DNA from: Harmothoe impar
Lineage: Eukaryota; Annelida; Polychaeta; Phyllodocida; Polynoidae
Length of the DNA: 64,000 nt
Assembly (NCBI GenBank): GCA_947462335.1
Contig: OX381704.1
Span: 44,024,942-44,088,941 of the forward strand
Reading direction: 5' to 3'
In this document: positions 19,974 through 28,901 of the stretch, one piece after another
Layout of the letters: every line of letters starts with the position of its first letter
Position numbering within the stretch: the first letter of the stretch is position 1
The notes under the pieces: model-generated
Database searches by the model: none
What the model saw: only the letters and a program-made list of their open reading frames with translations
What the model was told of the DNA's origin: nothing
Made by a program: the position numbers and the translations under genes

Positions 19974-20774
19974 ATGTACATAAATGTAGACAATGTATTG
20001 CTACATGATCGTGTACAATATATATCATGTATGTCAGCATTTTACCTGCATGACAAAAAAAAGGACAAATACCTCAACGTGGATTTTCCATCACAAAAAT
20101 ACATGTGTATAAAACAGTGTGCCGACATATTCAGCGCTTTATCTACATCTGTTTGCATTTCTCGATTGAACAAAATTGAGATAGAAGCCATTATATTTTT
20201 TGCTGTGTATTTCCAGTGCTCTTTTATTTTTGAAAACATATATGAGATTTTATATGCTGATTTAATGAAATTACCTGGAGCAATAAAGACTGCAAACATT
20301 ATATTAGGATACCATGATGAATTTACTCAAGACATAATGGTATTTACTTGTAATCACTTAGACATGAGGTACACCATTGAAGTAATAGAACTGATGAAGC
20401 CCAAAAAAAAACAGTATGAATTGTTCGTAGAACCAACAGAATATGTAACATCTCGTTTAGGTAAAAAAATAAGAGATGTGGAAAGGAGAAAAACATACAT
20501 TTTCTGCTCTTCTTATATGATGTGTATGATGTGTCAAACGCTGCTTGTACAGAGGAAAAAACAAAATGATGCAGTACCCATGTCTTGTTGCAACAAATTA
20601 GTTCACATAAAATGTTTGTTTGATTTCTGGGAAAAAACCAGACGTACAGGGGAAAAAAGATGTGTATATTGTCATATGGTTTGGTGTCATGGAAAGCTAC
20701 AGTGTGAAGAAGCATATTTGAAATGGTGTAAAAAAAAAGTAAATGAAACAAGAAATTCTAATCATCTCTGTTGA
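19974..20774 (+). CDS. RING-like finger protein, paralogue B
   Basis: 266 residues, 20 bp after paralogue A. The C terminus fits a RING-type finger: CMMC (about residue 183), then SCCNKLVHIKCLFDFW, then CVYC, i.e. C-x2-C ... C-C-x4-H-x2-C ... C-x2-C, with the Trp/Leu often seen at the E2 face. RING proteins pass ubiquitin from an E2 to a substrate, so with the OTU-like gene nearby this suggests viral control of ubiquitin. The N-terminal 170 residues are helical and shared with paralogue A; they may bind the target. The family is not recognised beyond the finger. Confidence 0.6.
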   Translation: MYINVDNVLLHDRVQYISCMSAFYLHDKKKDKYLNVDFPSQKYMCIKQCADIFSALSTSVCISRLNKIEIEAIIFFAVYFQCSFIFENIYEILYADLMKLPGAIKTANIILGYHDEFTQDIMVFTCNHLDMRYTIEVIELMKPKKKQYELFVEPTEYVTSRLGKKIRDVERRKTYIFCSSYMMCMMCQTLLVQRKKQNDAVPMSCCNKLVHIKCLFDFWEKTRRTGEKRCVYCHMVWCHGKLQCEEAYLKWCKKKVNETRNSNHLC

Positions 20775-20778
20775 GATA
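20772..20778 (+). promoter_or_regulatory. TGAGATA spacer motif (candidate promoter element)
   Basis: This entry stands for the set. TGAGATA occurs in spacers at 15451, 20772, 25335, 28393, 30052, 30540, 33792, 34897, 36237 and 36273, about 35-155 bp before the next likely ATG. Most are followed by A or C (TGAGATAAA is common). I also saw it inside coding sequence at about 21656, 27354, 27663, 29348 and 31910. Density in spacers is therefore far higher than in genes. Confidence 0.45.
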
Positions 20779-20833
20779 CCATAAGAATGATGTACTACAT
20801 CCACTCTAGTTTGTGTTGCAAGTAAATAAAACT

Positions 20834-21769
20834 ATGTATGAAAACAGTTTCTTTGTTGGTCTTCCTTCTAACACGATACATCCTTCTAGAGAAAATAAAA
20901 CGAGTCACTATTATGTTCCAATGCCATCTACATTACGGTTGGAGGGAGAATGGACCGTGGCCTTGGTAGAAGTTAACTTACCAGTATCATGGTACGATAT
21001 CTCTGAACATCCGGAAAGAGACAGAACAGTGTCTGTAGAAAGAAATGAATTCCAAAGAAAACCGGGGGTGAAAAAAATTAAATCTTTAGATGATATGACC
21101 ACTGGTAAAAGATTTAAAGTAAAAAGAATACCATATGGTAACTTCGATACAATACAATCTTTGTTACATAGCATAAATCGTACTTTAAAAACTATTGAAA
21201 TATATGAGAACAATGATTATATACGCATATCTAGAGAACCATATTTAGACATGGAGGTGCAAAACCTTAAACCTATATTATATGTAGGAAAAGGAGATAC
21301 AGTGACAATGTCTGTTGAACTAGCATCCCTTCTGAGATTAGACAGAGCAGAAGATTCAGAGAAAGATCAGTTCGGTACTATATCTTTCTCTGGACAGCCG
21401 CTGACTACGTATAATGACTATAAAGTGTTGAGAGAAACCACTATACACGCCAAGAACTATATTGCTTTTCATGCAGATGGGGTACCCTCTTTGAAAACTA
21501 CTTCAAACATTTTTTTGTATACTAATATTGTATCGAACGAAATAGTCGGGAACCAAGAAGTACCCCTCCTTAGAACTATTCGTTGTACTGGTGCATTTGG
21601 TACTGACATCAAAGAAGTATTCACAGCACCATACTATAAGAAAATAAAAAAAAGTGAGATACAAGAAATTGAAATCAGAATATGTGACGCAACAGGAGAA
21701 GCAGTCAAGTTTGAATATGGTACAGTGTATCTTGTATTGCATTTCAAAAGGATACAAGAGAAAAAATGA
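20834..21769 (+). CDS. minor capsid (penton-like) protein
   Basis: 311 residues from the ATG at 20834; the frame extends upstream only by non-ATG codons. The start (SFFVGLPSNTIHPSRENKTS) followed by LRLEGEWTVALVEVNLPVSW, and the end (EIRICDATGEAVKFEYGTVY, then LVLHFKR), match my memory of a conserved Polinton protein usually found beside the capsid genes. Beta-strand-rich sequence fits a single jelly-roll penton base that would sit at capsid vertices. The stop overlaps the polymerase start (ATGA), so the two are likely co-expressed. The role is inferred from family context; no motif proves it. Confidence 0.65.
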   Translation: MYENSFFVGLPSNTIHPSRENKTSHYYVPMPSTLRLEGEWTVALVEVNLPVSWYDISEHPERDRTVSVERNEFQRKPGVKKIKSLDDMTTGKRFKVKRIPYGNFDTIQSLLHSINRTLKTIEIYENNDYIRISREPYLDMEVQNLKPILYVGKGDTVTMSVELASLLRLDRAEDSEKDQFGTISFSGQPLTTYNDYKVLRETTIHAKNYIAFHADGVPSLKTTSNIFLYTNIVSNEIVGNQEVPLLRTIRCTGAFGTDIKEVFTAPYYKKIKKSEIQEIEIRICDATGEAVKFEYGTVYLVLHFKRIQEKK

Positions 21770-24700
21770 AAGGAAGAAAAGCGATGGGAAATGTAGTTCG
21801 ACAATATGACATACTTCCACATAATGCAATATATGATCCTCATTTGTTCTTGTACAAAAATATGATAAAAATAAGGAATAAAATACTGAAATGGAAAAAA
21901 ATACATGGAGGAATAAAATACCAATTATCTTTGAATTTATGTCTGGGAAAGTATAACTTAGAAACCAGTGAAAACTTTGAAATAAAACCATGGTTTCAAA
22001 GTAGCATGACAACAGTTTTAACGAAATATAATATAGATGACGTCATCAGATCTTCATTTTCTACAATTTTAGCCTTCTTTGACGCATTCTTATACATGGG
22101 ATCAGGATGGTTCTTAAAAGAGATAATAATGCTGCGCTTTTCTGTATATAAGTACAACCCATTCGGAGGAAGCGATACAGGAAAAGTAAAAGAAATACTA
22201 CAGAAAAAGAAGTCTTTGCTGAACATAACAGGATGCGGAGTAAAATGTTTTGTTTTCTGCGTGTTAGCCGCCATGTTCAGCAAGGTAAAAAAGAAAAGAA
22301 CAAGAGCAAGTACCTACTTCCCTTTCATGCACCATTTAGATATTTCAAACATGAGTTTTCCAGTTAAATTAAGTAAAATAAATAAATTTGAAAAGAAAAA
22401 TGGTATAAGTATAAATGTGTTCGGCATGTTCAGAAGCGAGGAAGGTGTTTTCCAACCTTATCCTATGTATATTTCTAACTATAGTATGAGTGATTGTACC
22501 ACTCCTGTTATTGCTTCAGGCAGAGCTCAAGTGCATGTGAACTTACTATTACATAATGACCATTATTATCTTATCCGTAATTTAGATATGTTCATACGAC
22601 CTTTCTTCTGGAAAAAAACTAGATTTTTCTGTCGCAAATGTTTACTATCTTTCAACAAAAAACAAAAATATACTTCCCACATAAAAAGTAACTGCAATGA
22701 AATTTCTTATACAGGACAAGCATACATATTACCTGAAAAAGGATCCAATTTACAATATAAAGATTACAGTAAACAAGTCAGAGCCCCGTTCATTATTTTT
22801 GCAGATTTTGAGGCATATAATAAGAAAATTAAAACAGGGGAAAAAAAAGGAAAATCAGAAATAAAAACTGAGCACCGATTAAATGCATTTGGAGCAATAA
22901 TGATATCTAAGTATAGTTCATACTCTCAGTCGCCATTCTTATATGTAGGAAAAAATGTAGTACAAAAGTTTGTTTCATATTTACATCAGAAAAGGGCAGA
23001 AATAGCATATGTACTACATCATAACAGGAAAACAATATCTTTAACGTCGGAAGATATAAGCCGTATCACACTTCAGACAAAATGCTACATTTGTGGCATA
23101 CCTTTTAAGGATACTAGCATGAAAAAAGTATTAGACCACGCACACATAGGTAGAGAAGGAAATGGGAAAGATGTGAACTACGCCTGTAACCGTTGTAATT
23201 TAACGTTTACTTCTCTAAGAATGGATCAAATTAGAATACCGATAGTATTTCATAATGCAATGCAATATGACTCCCATTTTCTTATAACAAAACTATATAA
23301 ATATATTGAAAGAAATGTCAAAGTATTAGCTAGATCTTGTGAAAAGTTTTTGACACTTAGTTTTGAAAATTTTTATGTCATTGATTCATTTCAATTCTTA
23401 CCCACTTCACTTTCGAATTTAGCTGATCTTTTACATCAAAATGATGCGGCTGACTTCATACAGACTAAAAAACACATACGACAGAAAGAAATGCTGCCAT
23501 ATTTCACTCGTAAAGGTGTAATGTGTTATGATTATATAGACAGTTGGCATAAGTTATCTGAGAAAAAGTTACCTGAAAAAAAATATTTCTATAACACGCT
23601 GACTAAACAGAATATATCTGATGCAGATTATGAGCATGCCCGAAACATGTTCAATATACTACATTGTCGAAACATAAAAGATTATCTGAAAGAATATTTA
23701 AAAATTGATGTGCTACTACTTTGTGATGTATTCGAATCTTTTAGAAATAAAGCCGTCAAGTATTATGATTTAGATCCTGCCAAATTTCTCACTGCCCCAG
23801 CTTTAAGTTACCAAGCTATGTTAAAGTATACTGGAGTAAAGCTAGAACTTCTTACAGATATAGAAATGTACCACTTTATAGAGAGGGGTATAAGAGGGGG
23901 AATAACCAATGTATCTCACCGGATGGCTACAGTAAAAGGACAGCAAGATAGGATAGTGTATTTAGATTGCGTCAGCTTGTATTCTAAAGCAATGTCCGGA
24001 TTGTTACCATATAAATCATTTAGGTGGGTAGATGAGAGAGAATTCAAAAAATTCAACGTGGAAAATGTGAAAGATGACAATGAGATTGGTTATATATTAG
24101 AAGTAACTTTATTATATCCAGAGAATGTACATTCTGCACATGATAGCTATCCTTTAGCACCGCATAAGCAAGAAGTATTATATGATGACTTATCTCCATA
24201 TGCCCAAAAAATATTGCAAGATTATAACATCCAGTACAAAAAAAGTGGGAGTAAATTAATATGTGATCTAAAAAAGAAAGAAAAATATATTATACATTAT
24301 AGAAATCTGAAGTTATATACCGCACTAGGAATGGAATTGAAGAAAATACATAGGATATTATCTTTCCGCCAGAAACAATGGATGAAGCCATACATAGATT
24401 TCAATAACAATAAAAGGGCAGCAGCTACTTCTTCTTTTGACAAAGAGTTCTTTAAACTATTGAACAACAGTGCTTTCGGAAAAACAATGGAGAATGTCAA
24501 AAAAAGAGTCAACATGAAATTGACTTCTGATGAAAGTATGTGCACTAAGTTAATACAAAAACCAACTTTCCATTCTTTACATGTGTTCAATGAAGACTAC
24601 GTTGGAATACAATACCACAAAGAATCAATTTTACTTGACAAGCCAATATACATAGGATTCACTATATTAGAATTATCAAAATGTCATATGTATGATTTCC

Positions 24701-25284
24701 ATTATAATGTTATGTTACCCACTTTCAAAGAAAATGAAATATCACTTCTTTATACAGACACAGACTCTCTCATATACTACATTAATGATGGGGATTATAT
24801 TACAAAGATGCAGCATATGAACCATTTATTTGACTTCTCTAACTTGAATGAAGAACACCCGCTACATAGTACACAAAACAAGAAAGTAAGTGGTAAATTC
24901 AAAGACGAATCAGCCGGAAAAGAAATATATCAGTTTATCGCACTCAGACCGAAAATGTATTCCATTTTATATAAAACTGGAGCAGAAGAAAGGCGGATAA
25001 AAGGAGTGAAAAAAAGTACAATAGCTGAAATGAAACACAGCCATTTCAAACGAACATTATTGAAAGGTAAAATGGTATACAAAAAATTTGATAGCATAAG
25101 GAGTTTCAAGCATAGAGTGTACATGTTGTCCCAAACTAAATTATCTTTGTCTCCTTTCGAAGACAAACGGTATATATTACAAGATGGTATAACTTCTATG
25201 GCATATGGTAACTGTAATATCCCCCATGTCACTGAACAGAACAAACAATGTCAGCATGTACATAAAAAATTAAAAATAGTATAG
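21766..25284 (+). CDS. polB: protein-primed family B DNA polymerase
   Basis: 1172 residues with the full motif set of a protein-primed polymerase. Exonuclease: FADFEAY (Exo I, about 345), FHNAMQYDSHF (Exo II, about 496) and YLKIDVLLLCD (Exo III, about 645). Polymerase: DCVSLYS (motif A, about 733; SLYS instead of the usual SLYP), NNSAFGKTMEN (motif B, about 899) and YTDTDS (motif C, about 995). An N-terminal C-x2-C-x12-H-x4-C finger (about 289) and a CYIC...DHAH...CN zinc/HNH-like insert (about 439-475) are as in other Polinton polymerases. The ~280-residue N-terminal extension could hold the priming protein, which is inference. It replicates the linear genome. The frame is intact. Confidence 0.95.
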   Translation: MKGRKAMGNVVRQYDILPHNAIYDPHLFLYKNMIKIRNKILKWKKIHGGIKYQLSLNLCLGKYNLETSENFEIKPWFQSSMTTVLTKYNIDDVIRSSFSTILAFFDAFLYMGSGWFLKEIIMLRFSVYKYNPFGGSDTGKVKEILQKKKSLLNITGCGVKCFVFCVLAAMFSKVKKKRTRASTYFPFMHHLDISNMSFPVKLSKINKFEKKNGISINVFGMFRSEEGVFQPYPMYISNYSMSDCTTPVIASGRAQVHVNLLLHNDHYYLIRNLDMFIRPFFWKKTRFFCRKCLLSFNKKQKYTSHIKSNCNEISYTGQAYILPEKGSNLQYKDYSKQVRAPFIIFADFEAYNKKIKTGEKKGKSEIKTEHRLNAFGAIMISKYSSYSQSPFLYVGKNVVQKFVSYLHQKRAEIAYVLHHNRKTISLTSEDISRITLQTKCYICGIPFKDTSMKKVLDHAHIGREGNGKDVNYACNRCNLTFTSLRMDQIRIPIVFHNAMQYDSHFLITKLYKYIERNVKVLARSCEKFLTLSFENFYVIDSFQFLPTSLSNLADLLHQNDAADFIQTKKHIRQKEMLPYFTRKGVMCYDYIDSWHKLSEKKLPEKKYFYNTLTKQNISDADYEHARNMFNILHCRNIKDYLKEYLKIDVLLLCDVFESFRNKAVKYYDLDPAKFLTAPALSYQAMLKYTGVKLELLTDIEMYHFIERGIRGGITNVSHRMATVKGQQDRIVYLDCVSLYSKAMSGLLPYKSFRWVDEREFKKFNVENVKDDNEIGYILEVTLLYPENVHSAHDSYPLAPHKQEVLYDDLSPYAQKILQDYNIQYKKSGSKLICDLKKKEKYIIHYRNLKLYTALGMELKKIHRILSFRQKQWMKPYIDFNNNKRAAATSSFDKEFFKLLNNSAFGKTMENVKKRVNMKLTSDESMCTKLIQKPTFHSLHVFNEDYVGIQYHKESILLDKPIYIGFTILELSKCHMYDFHYNVMLPTFKENEISLLYTDTDSLIYYINDGDYITKMQHMNHLFDFSNLNEEHPLHSTQNKKVSGKFKDESAGKEIYQFIALRPKMYSILYKTGAEERRIKGVKKSTIAEMKHSHFKRTLLKGKMVYKKFDSIRSFKHRVYMLSQTKLSLSPFEDKRYILQDGITSMAYGNCNIPHVTEQNKQCQHVHKKLKIV

Positions 25285-25396
25285 TACACCCTGTTTCTTG
25301 CACCTCTGCTTAAACTTGTACTACTGAAAAGTATGTGAGATAAACATCACACCATACCATCAATGTTACACTACTCCCGAACACGATACAGTCAAA

Positions 25397-25723
25397 ATGA
25401 GCAAGAACGTGAAGTACCCTACTATTGCTTTCGGAAAGCGGAAAAGAATAGACATTGGTGCATTCCGTGGTAAAATCTACTTCCATTTACATGATATGGC
25501 GAAGGATAAAAGTGTTACTCTGAACAAAGAGGAATTCGATTTATTGTTTCAGCTTAGACACAAAATAAATAAAAAAGTATCAAAAATTAATATCATGAAC
25601 AAAGAAGAGGAAGAGAAAGAGAAGAAAAACAAGAAGAAAGAAAAAGAGAGCAGTAAAAAACAAAGAGAGAGTGAAAGTAGCAGCGATGATGGAATGGGAG
25701 ACAGTAGCGACAGCGATGTATGA
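25397..25723 (+). CDS. PC4/SUB1-like single-strand DNA-binding protein
   Basis: 108 residues. Residues 9-60 (TIAFGKRKRIDIGAFRGKIY, then FHLHDM and SVTLNKEEFDLLFQL, ending at a helix) follow the order of the PC4 coactivator core: (L/F)GKKRxVxIxxFxGKxxxxI, then a charged loop, then G(I/V)xLTxEQWxxL. PC4 proteins bind melted DNA and act in transcription, replication and repair. The family normally dimerises. The tail is Lys/Glu, then Ser/Asp-rich, like the serine-acidic region at the other end of cellular PC4. TGAGATA lies 62 bp upstream. Confidence 0.65.
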   Translation: MSKNVKYPTIAFGKRKRIDIGAFRGKIYFHLHDMAKDKSVTLNKEEFDLLFQLRHKINKKVSKINIMNKEEEEKEKKNKKKEKESSKKQRESESSSDDGMGDSSDSDV

Positions 25724-25806
25724 TGCAGAAGAAAATTATCCTGAGGTAAAGCACGTCAGCTGCATCTACCATACTACAACACAGACATAAATATACATAC
25801 AAAAAA

Positions 25807-26499
25807 ATGAGCCCAAAAATGAGCCCATGTGAATATTGTGGACGAGCAAGAAGCCTGGTGCAAGACAAGAAATATTGTAAGAAATGTTCGGATAGCATGG
25901 TGAGAGAATGCATACGCTGCCATAAACCATATCACTCTATGACTTACTTCTCTTCTGATGAGAGCAAGAAGCGTTGTAATTCTTGCCATACTAAATATCA
26001 GAAAGAAAAAAAGAGGTATGAAAAAAAAAGCATACAGAAGTGTAACAACTCTAAAAAAAGGAAACATACAGCAGTAAAACTAAAAAGTGAAACGGGGGAC
26101 AGCAGCAGTCAGAGTTCGGAAGAAGGAACAGAAATGGATGCAGAAAGAAAAGAAATAGCCTCTACTTCTATTTCTACCTCCAACAAGAAAAGGAAGAAGA
26201 ATTTACAGAACATCGAGACACATGACATCAACATCGAGACACATGACATCAGTGACAGTGAAAGTGAAAACATTAAAACGCTGTGTGCAGATTACAATGC
26301 AGCAAACATTACTGAAACAGAGAGTTCTGCCCCATCTACAAAGAAAAAGAATAACACGAAAAAAGTGTCACCAGTTGCAGAGAAGAAAAAAGTGAAGAAA
26401 CAATTGACAACAAAAGTTGAAGCAGAAAAAAAAGGAAAGGGTATATTAAATGTGGAAGGCAAGAAAGCAATAGGATACATACCTATATTCCTTTTTTAA
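25807..26499 (+). CDS. zinc-finger protein with low-complexity tail
   Basis: 230 residues. The N-terminal 65 hold four C-x2-C pairs (CEYC, CKKC, CIRC, CNSC), enough for two zinc fingers, probably of treble-clef type. The rest is a Lys/Ser/Glu-rich tail with a 9-residue tandem repeat (NIETHDI) and several basic clusters fit for the nucleus. The family is not recognised. The position between PC4-like and integrase genes suggests a nucleic-acid role. The start has two nearby ATGs in the same frame (MSPKMSP). Confidence 0.6.
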   Translation: MSPKMSPCEYCGRARSLVQDKKYCKKCSDSMVRECIRCHKPYHSMTYFSSDESKKRCNSCHTKYQKEKKRYEKKSIQKCNNSKKRKHTAVKLKSETGDSSSQSSEEGTEMDAERKEIASTSISTSNKKRKKNLQNIETHDINIETHDISDSESENIKTLCADYNAANITETESSAPSTKKKNNTKKVSPVAEKKKVKKQLTTKVEAEKKGKGILNVEGKKAIGYIPIFLF

Positions 26500-26734
26500 A
26501 AACACATACCTGATATATTTCAATGCTGAAATATAGTATATCATTCAACGGATAACCGTGAATTAAAAGACCATCTTCTGATCAACTTTGTACTACAATT
26601 ATCTTGAGATGATATAGAATCACGTGAAGATATTTCTCGAGCATGTACCCCTCCCTGCGTGGAATAATATTTTTTGTGTTCGTGTAAGTACCGGAAGAAA
26701 TATTGTCGAGGAAAGGTGAACAGAAGTACAAAGT

Positions 26735-27718
26735 ATGTCAGAGAAGAAAGAAATACAGCTTAGGAAGAAAAATGTATCTAAAATATTCGCATTAAAAAAT
26801 ATATATTATGATGCAAGGAATCCTGCTTCTTTTAGTTCACCCAGGAAATTATACAGAGCTGCGAAAGAAATAGAACCAGAACTAAAATATAAAGATGTTG
26901 TAACATTTCTTCAGAACAGTGAAACATATACTTCCCATAGAAGTGTGCGCAATAAATTCTTACGACGTAAAACAATTGTGCGAGGTTTACATGATCAGTG
27001 GCAAATAGATTTAATTTCTATATATAACTTGAGAGAAAACAATGATAACACAGGTTACATATTAGCTTGCATAGATTGCTTTTCTAGATATGCTTATGTG
27101 GAACCACTCACTCGTAAAACTGCTGACATAACGTTGGTTGGGTTCAAGAAAATATTAAATCGTGCTAAAGTGAAACCGCGGTTGATACAATTAGATCAAG
27201 GAACCGAATTTAAAGCAGTTTTTAAAAAGTTTTTAATGGAAAATGAAATTAAATCTTTCAGTACTTCGCAAGACACTAAATGTGCTATAGTAGAGAGGTT
27301 TAATCGAACTCTTCAAGATAAACTATATAAATATATGACTGCAAAAAATACATTGAGATATATAGATGTACTACAAGACATAGTATATAGTTACAACCAT
27401 AGTATTCATAGAACATTGGGTATTTCACCTGCTGCAGTAAACAAATCAAACGAGAAAGAAATATGGAAAAAACAATATGGGAAGTATCTTTACTCTAAAC
27501 GTTATAACCTAGCGTTTTCTGTTGGAGATAAAGTCCGGATAACGAAATACAACACCGCATTCAGAAGAGGATATATTTCTAACTGGAAAAAAGAAATATT
27601 CCAGATAGCCCATGTGTTAAGGACTTGGCCCATAACATATGTTTTAATAGATGCAGAAAATGAGATATTAGCCGGAAGTTTCTATGCAGAAGAATTAAAC
27701 AAGATTAAGACTGTGTAA
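26735..27718 (+). CDS. int: DDE (retrovirus-type) integrase
   Basis: 327 residues with an RNase-H-fold catalytic core: D92 in DQWQIDLI, D154 in QLDQGTEF, and E187 in AIVERFNRT. The context (YTSHRSVRNKFLRRKTIVRG before, SYNHSIHRTLGISPAAV after) is that of Polinton integrases. The C-terminal part (VGDKVRITKYNTAFRRGY, then NW..EIF.I) is the SH3/chromo-like DNA-binding module. It joins the terminal repeats to host DNA. There is no HHCC finger; only a short N-terminal helical region replaces it. It ends one base before the ATPase ATG. Confidence 0.95.
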   Translation: MSEKKEIQLRKKNVSKIFALKNIYYDARNPASFSSPRKLYRAAKEIEPELKYKDVVTFLQNSETYTSHRSVRNKFLRRKTIVRGLHDQWQIDLISIYNLRENNDNTGYILACIDCFSRYAYVEPLTRKTADITLVGFKKILNRAKVKPRLIQLDQGTEFKAVFKKFLMENEIKSFSTSQDTKCAIVERFNRTLQDKLYKYMTAKNTLRYIDVLQDIVYSYNHSIHRTLGISPAAVNKSNEKEIWKKQYGKYLYSKRYNLAFSVGDKVRITKYNTAFRRGYISNWKKEIFQIAHVLRTWPITYVLIDAENEILAGSFYAEELNKIKTV

Positions 27719-27719
27719 A

Positions 27720-28385
27720 ATGGAAATTGAAAATGGCTTGTGTGTTTTCAATGCATGTCTGCAAGTCCCTTTTTCTATGATAGTAGCAGGACCCAGCAAT
27801 AGCGGAAAAACAACTTTTGTGTACGATGTATTACAGAATTGTGATCGAGTAATAGAAAAAAAAATTGATTATGTTGCATGGTTTTATGGTCAAACTATTC
27901 CTTCTTTGACATTTTCATCAGATATAGACATCAAATTTATACATGGTTTACCATCATCTTTTGATGAACATATAAAACCTGGTTTAAATGGTCTGATAGT
28001 ATTCGATGATCTAATGAAAGAATGTGCAAACAATTCGATGATAGGAGAATTTTTTACTCAAAGGTGTCATCATGAAGAATTGAATGTAATATATCTGTCA
28101 CAGAATTTATTCTCAGATGGGAAAGAACGTAAAACTTTAAGTAAGAATGCAACATATCTTGTAGTTTTTAACACTCCACTAGATCAGACCATTTCCATAT
28201 CACTAGGAAGAAAGTTAATGCCGAAAGACATAAAAACATTTCATGACATTTTTACAGATGCAACTAAAAGTCCGCATTCTTACTTGTTCATAGATGGTCA
28301 TCAGAATAGTCCTCCTCACTTGAAGTTCAGAGGAAATATATGTAATGATGTTCAGACTGTATACGTACCAAACAAAAAGCAATAA
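27720..28385 (+). CDS. FtsK/HerA (A32)-type genome packaging ATPase
   Basis: 221 residues. Walker A is GPSNSGKTT (24-32), Walker B is LIVFDD (92-97), and a sensor-like QNLF and the motif LFIDGHQ follow. This order and the short length match the packaging ATPases of Polintons and related double-jelly-roll viruses, which pump DNA into the capsid. It abuts the integrase with a one-base gap, so a shared transcript is likely. Confidence 0.93.
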   Translation: MEIENGLCVFNACLQVPFSMIVAGPSNSGKTTFVYDVLQNCDRVIEKKIDYVAWFYGQTIPSLTFSSDIDIKFIHGLPSSFDEHIKPGLNGLIVFDDLMKECANNSMIGEFFTQRCHHEELNVIYLSQNLFSDGKERKTLSKNATYLVVFNTPLDQTISISLGRKLMPKDIKTFHDIFTDATKSPHSYLFIDGHQNSPPHLKFRGNICNDVQTVYVPNKKQ

Positions 28386-28435
28386 ATGTGTTTGAGATAA
28401 CCACAAACATTGACTTCCTTTTTACTTCATTAAAT

Positions 28436-28897
28436 ATGGGAAAAAGCAAAAAAAAGTGCTGTAACACAGATGGAGGGGGAAAAAAAAGAACAATTAAAAA
28501 AAAAAGAGTATCAAAGAAAAAGAAAAGTGGATCTAATAGAAGATATGCTAGAGTATCTAAACACACTGCATATCTTTCTCTTTTAGGAAATACCAAAGTG
28601 AAAAAGAAACGAAGTTTATTGATTGATTATGCAGGTAAAGATGACTTAGATGCCATATGCCAGTGCATTTTTAATGTATTGTCAGGTAATATACGCATCA
28701 GTGGTACAACTTTCAATAAACTAAAAAAACATAAAAAGACCCTGAGGTATCTTATGAACCGTGGCGTCAACAACCAGCAGAGGAAAAAAGTACTGAAACA
28801 GAAAGGAGGATTCCTCCCTTTCTTACTACCGCTTGCAGTGAAACTACTTGGAGGGATAGTACCTTCTATCATTGGGGCAGTGGCTTCACGTAAATAG
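28436..28897 (+). CDS. basic core protein with hydrophobic C terminus
   Basis: 153 residues from the ATG at 28436 (43 bp after a TGAGATA). The first 50 are Lys/Arg-rich. The middle ends with the motif LRYLMNRGVNNQQRKKVLKQ, which is followed by a KGGF site and a hydrophobic helix (FLPFLLPLAVKLLGGIVPSI). The pattern basic segment, RGV..Q.R..L...GGF, then LLP helix recurs in Polinton genomes as I know them. The GG may be a cleavage site for the adenain-like protease, and the helix may act on membranes like adenovirus protein VI; both are inference. Confidence 0.65.
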   Translation: MGKSKKKCCNTDGGGKKRTIKKKRVSKKKKSGSNRRYARVSKHTAYLSLLGNTKVKKKRSLLIDYAGKDDLDAICQCIFNVLSGNIRISGTTFNKLKKHKKTLRYLMNRGVNNQQRKKVLKQKGGFLPFLLPLAVKLLGGIVPSIIGAVASRK

Positions 28898-28901
28898 AGA
28901 A

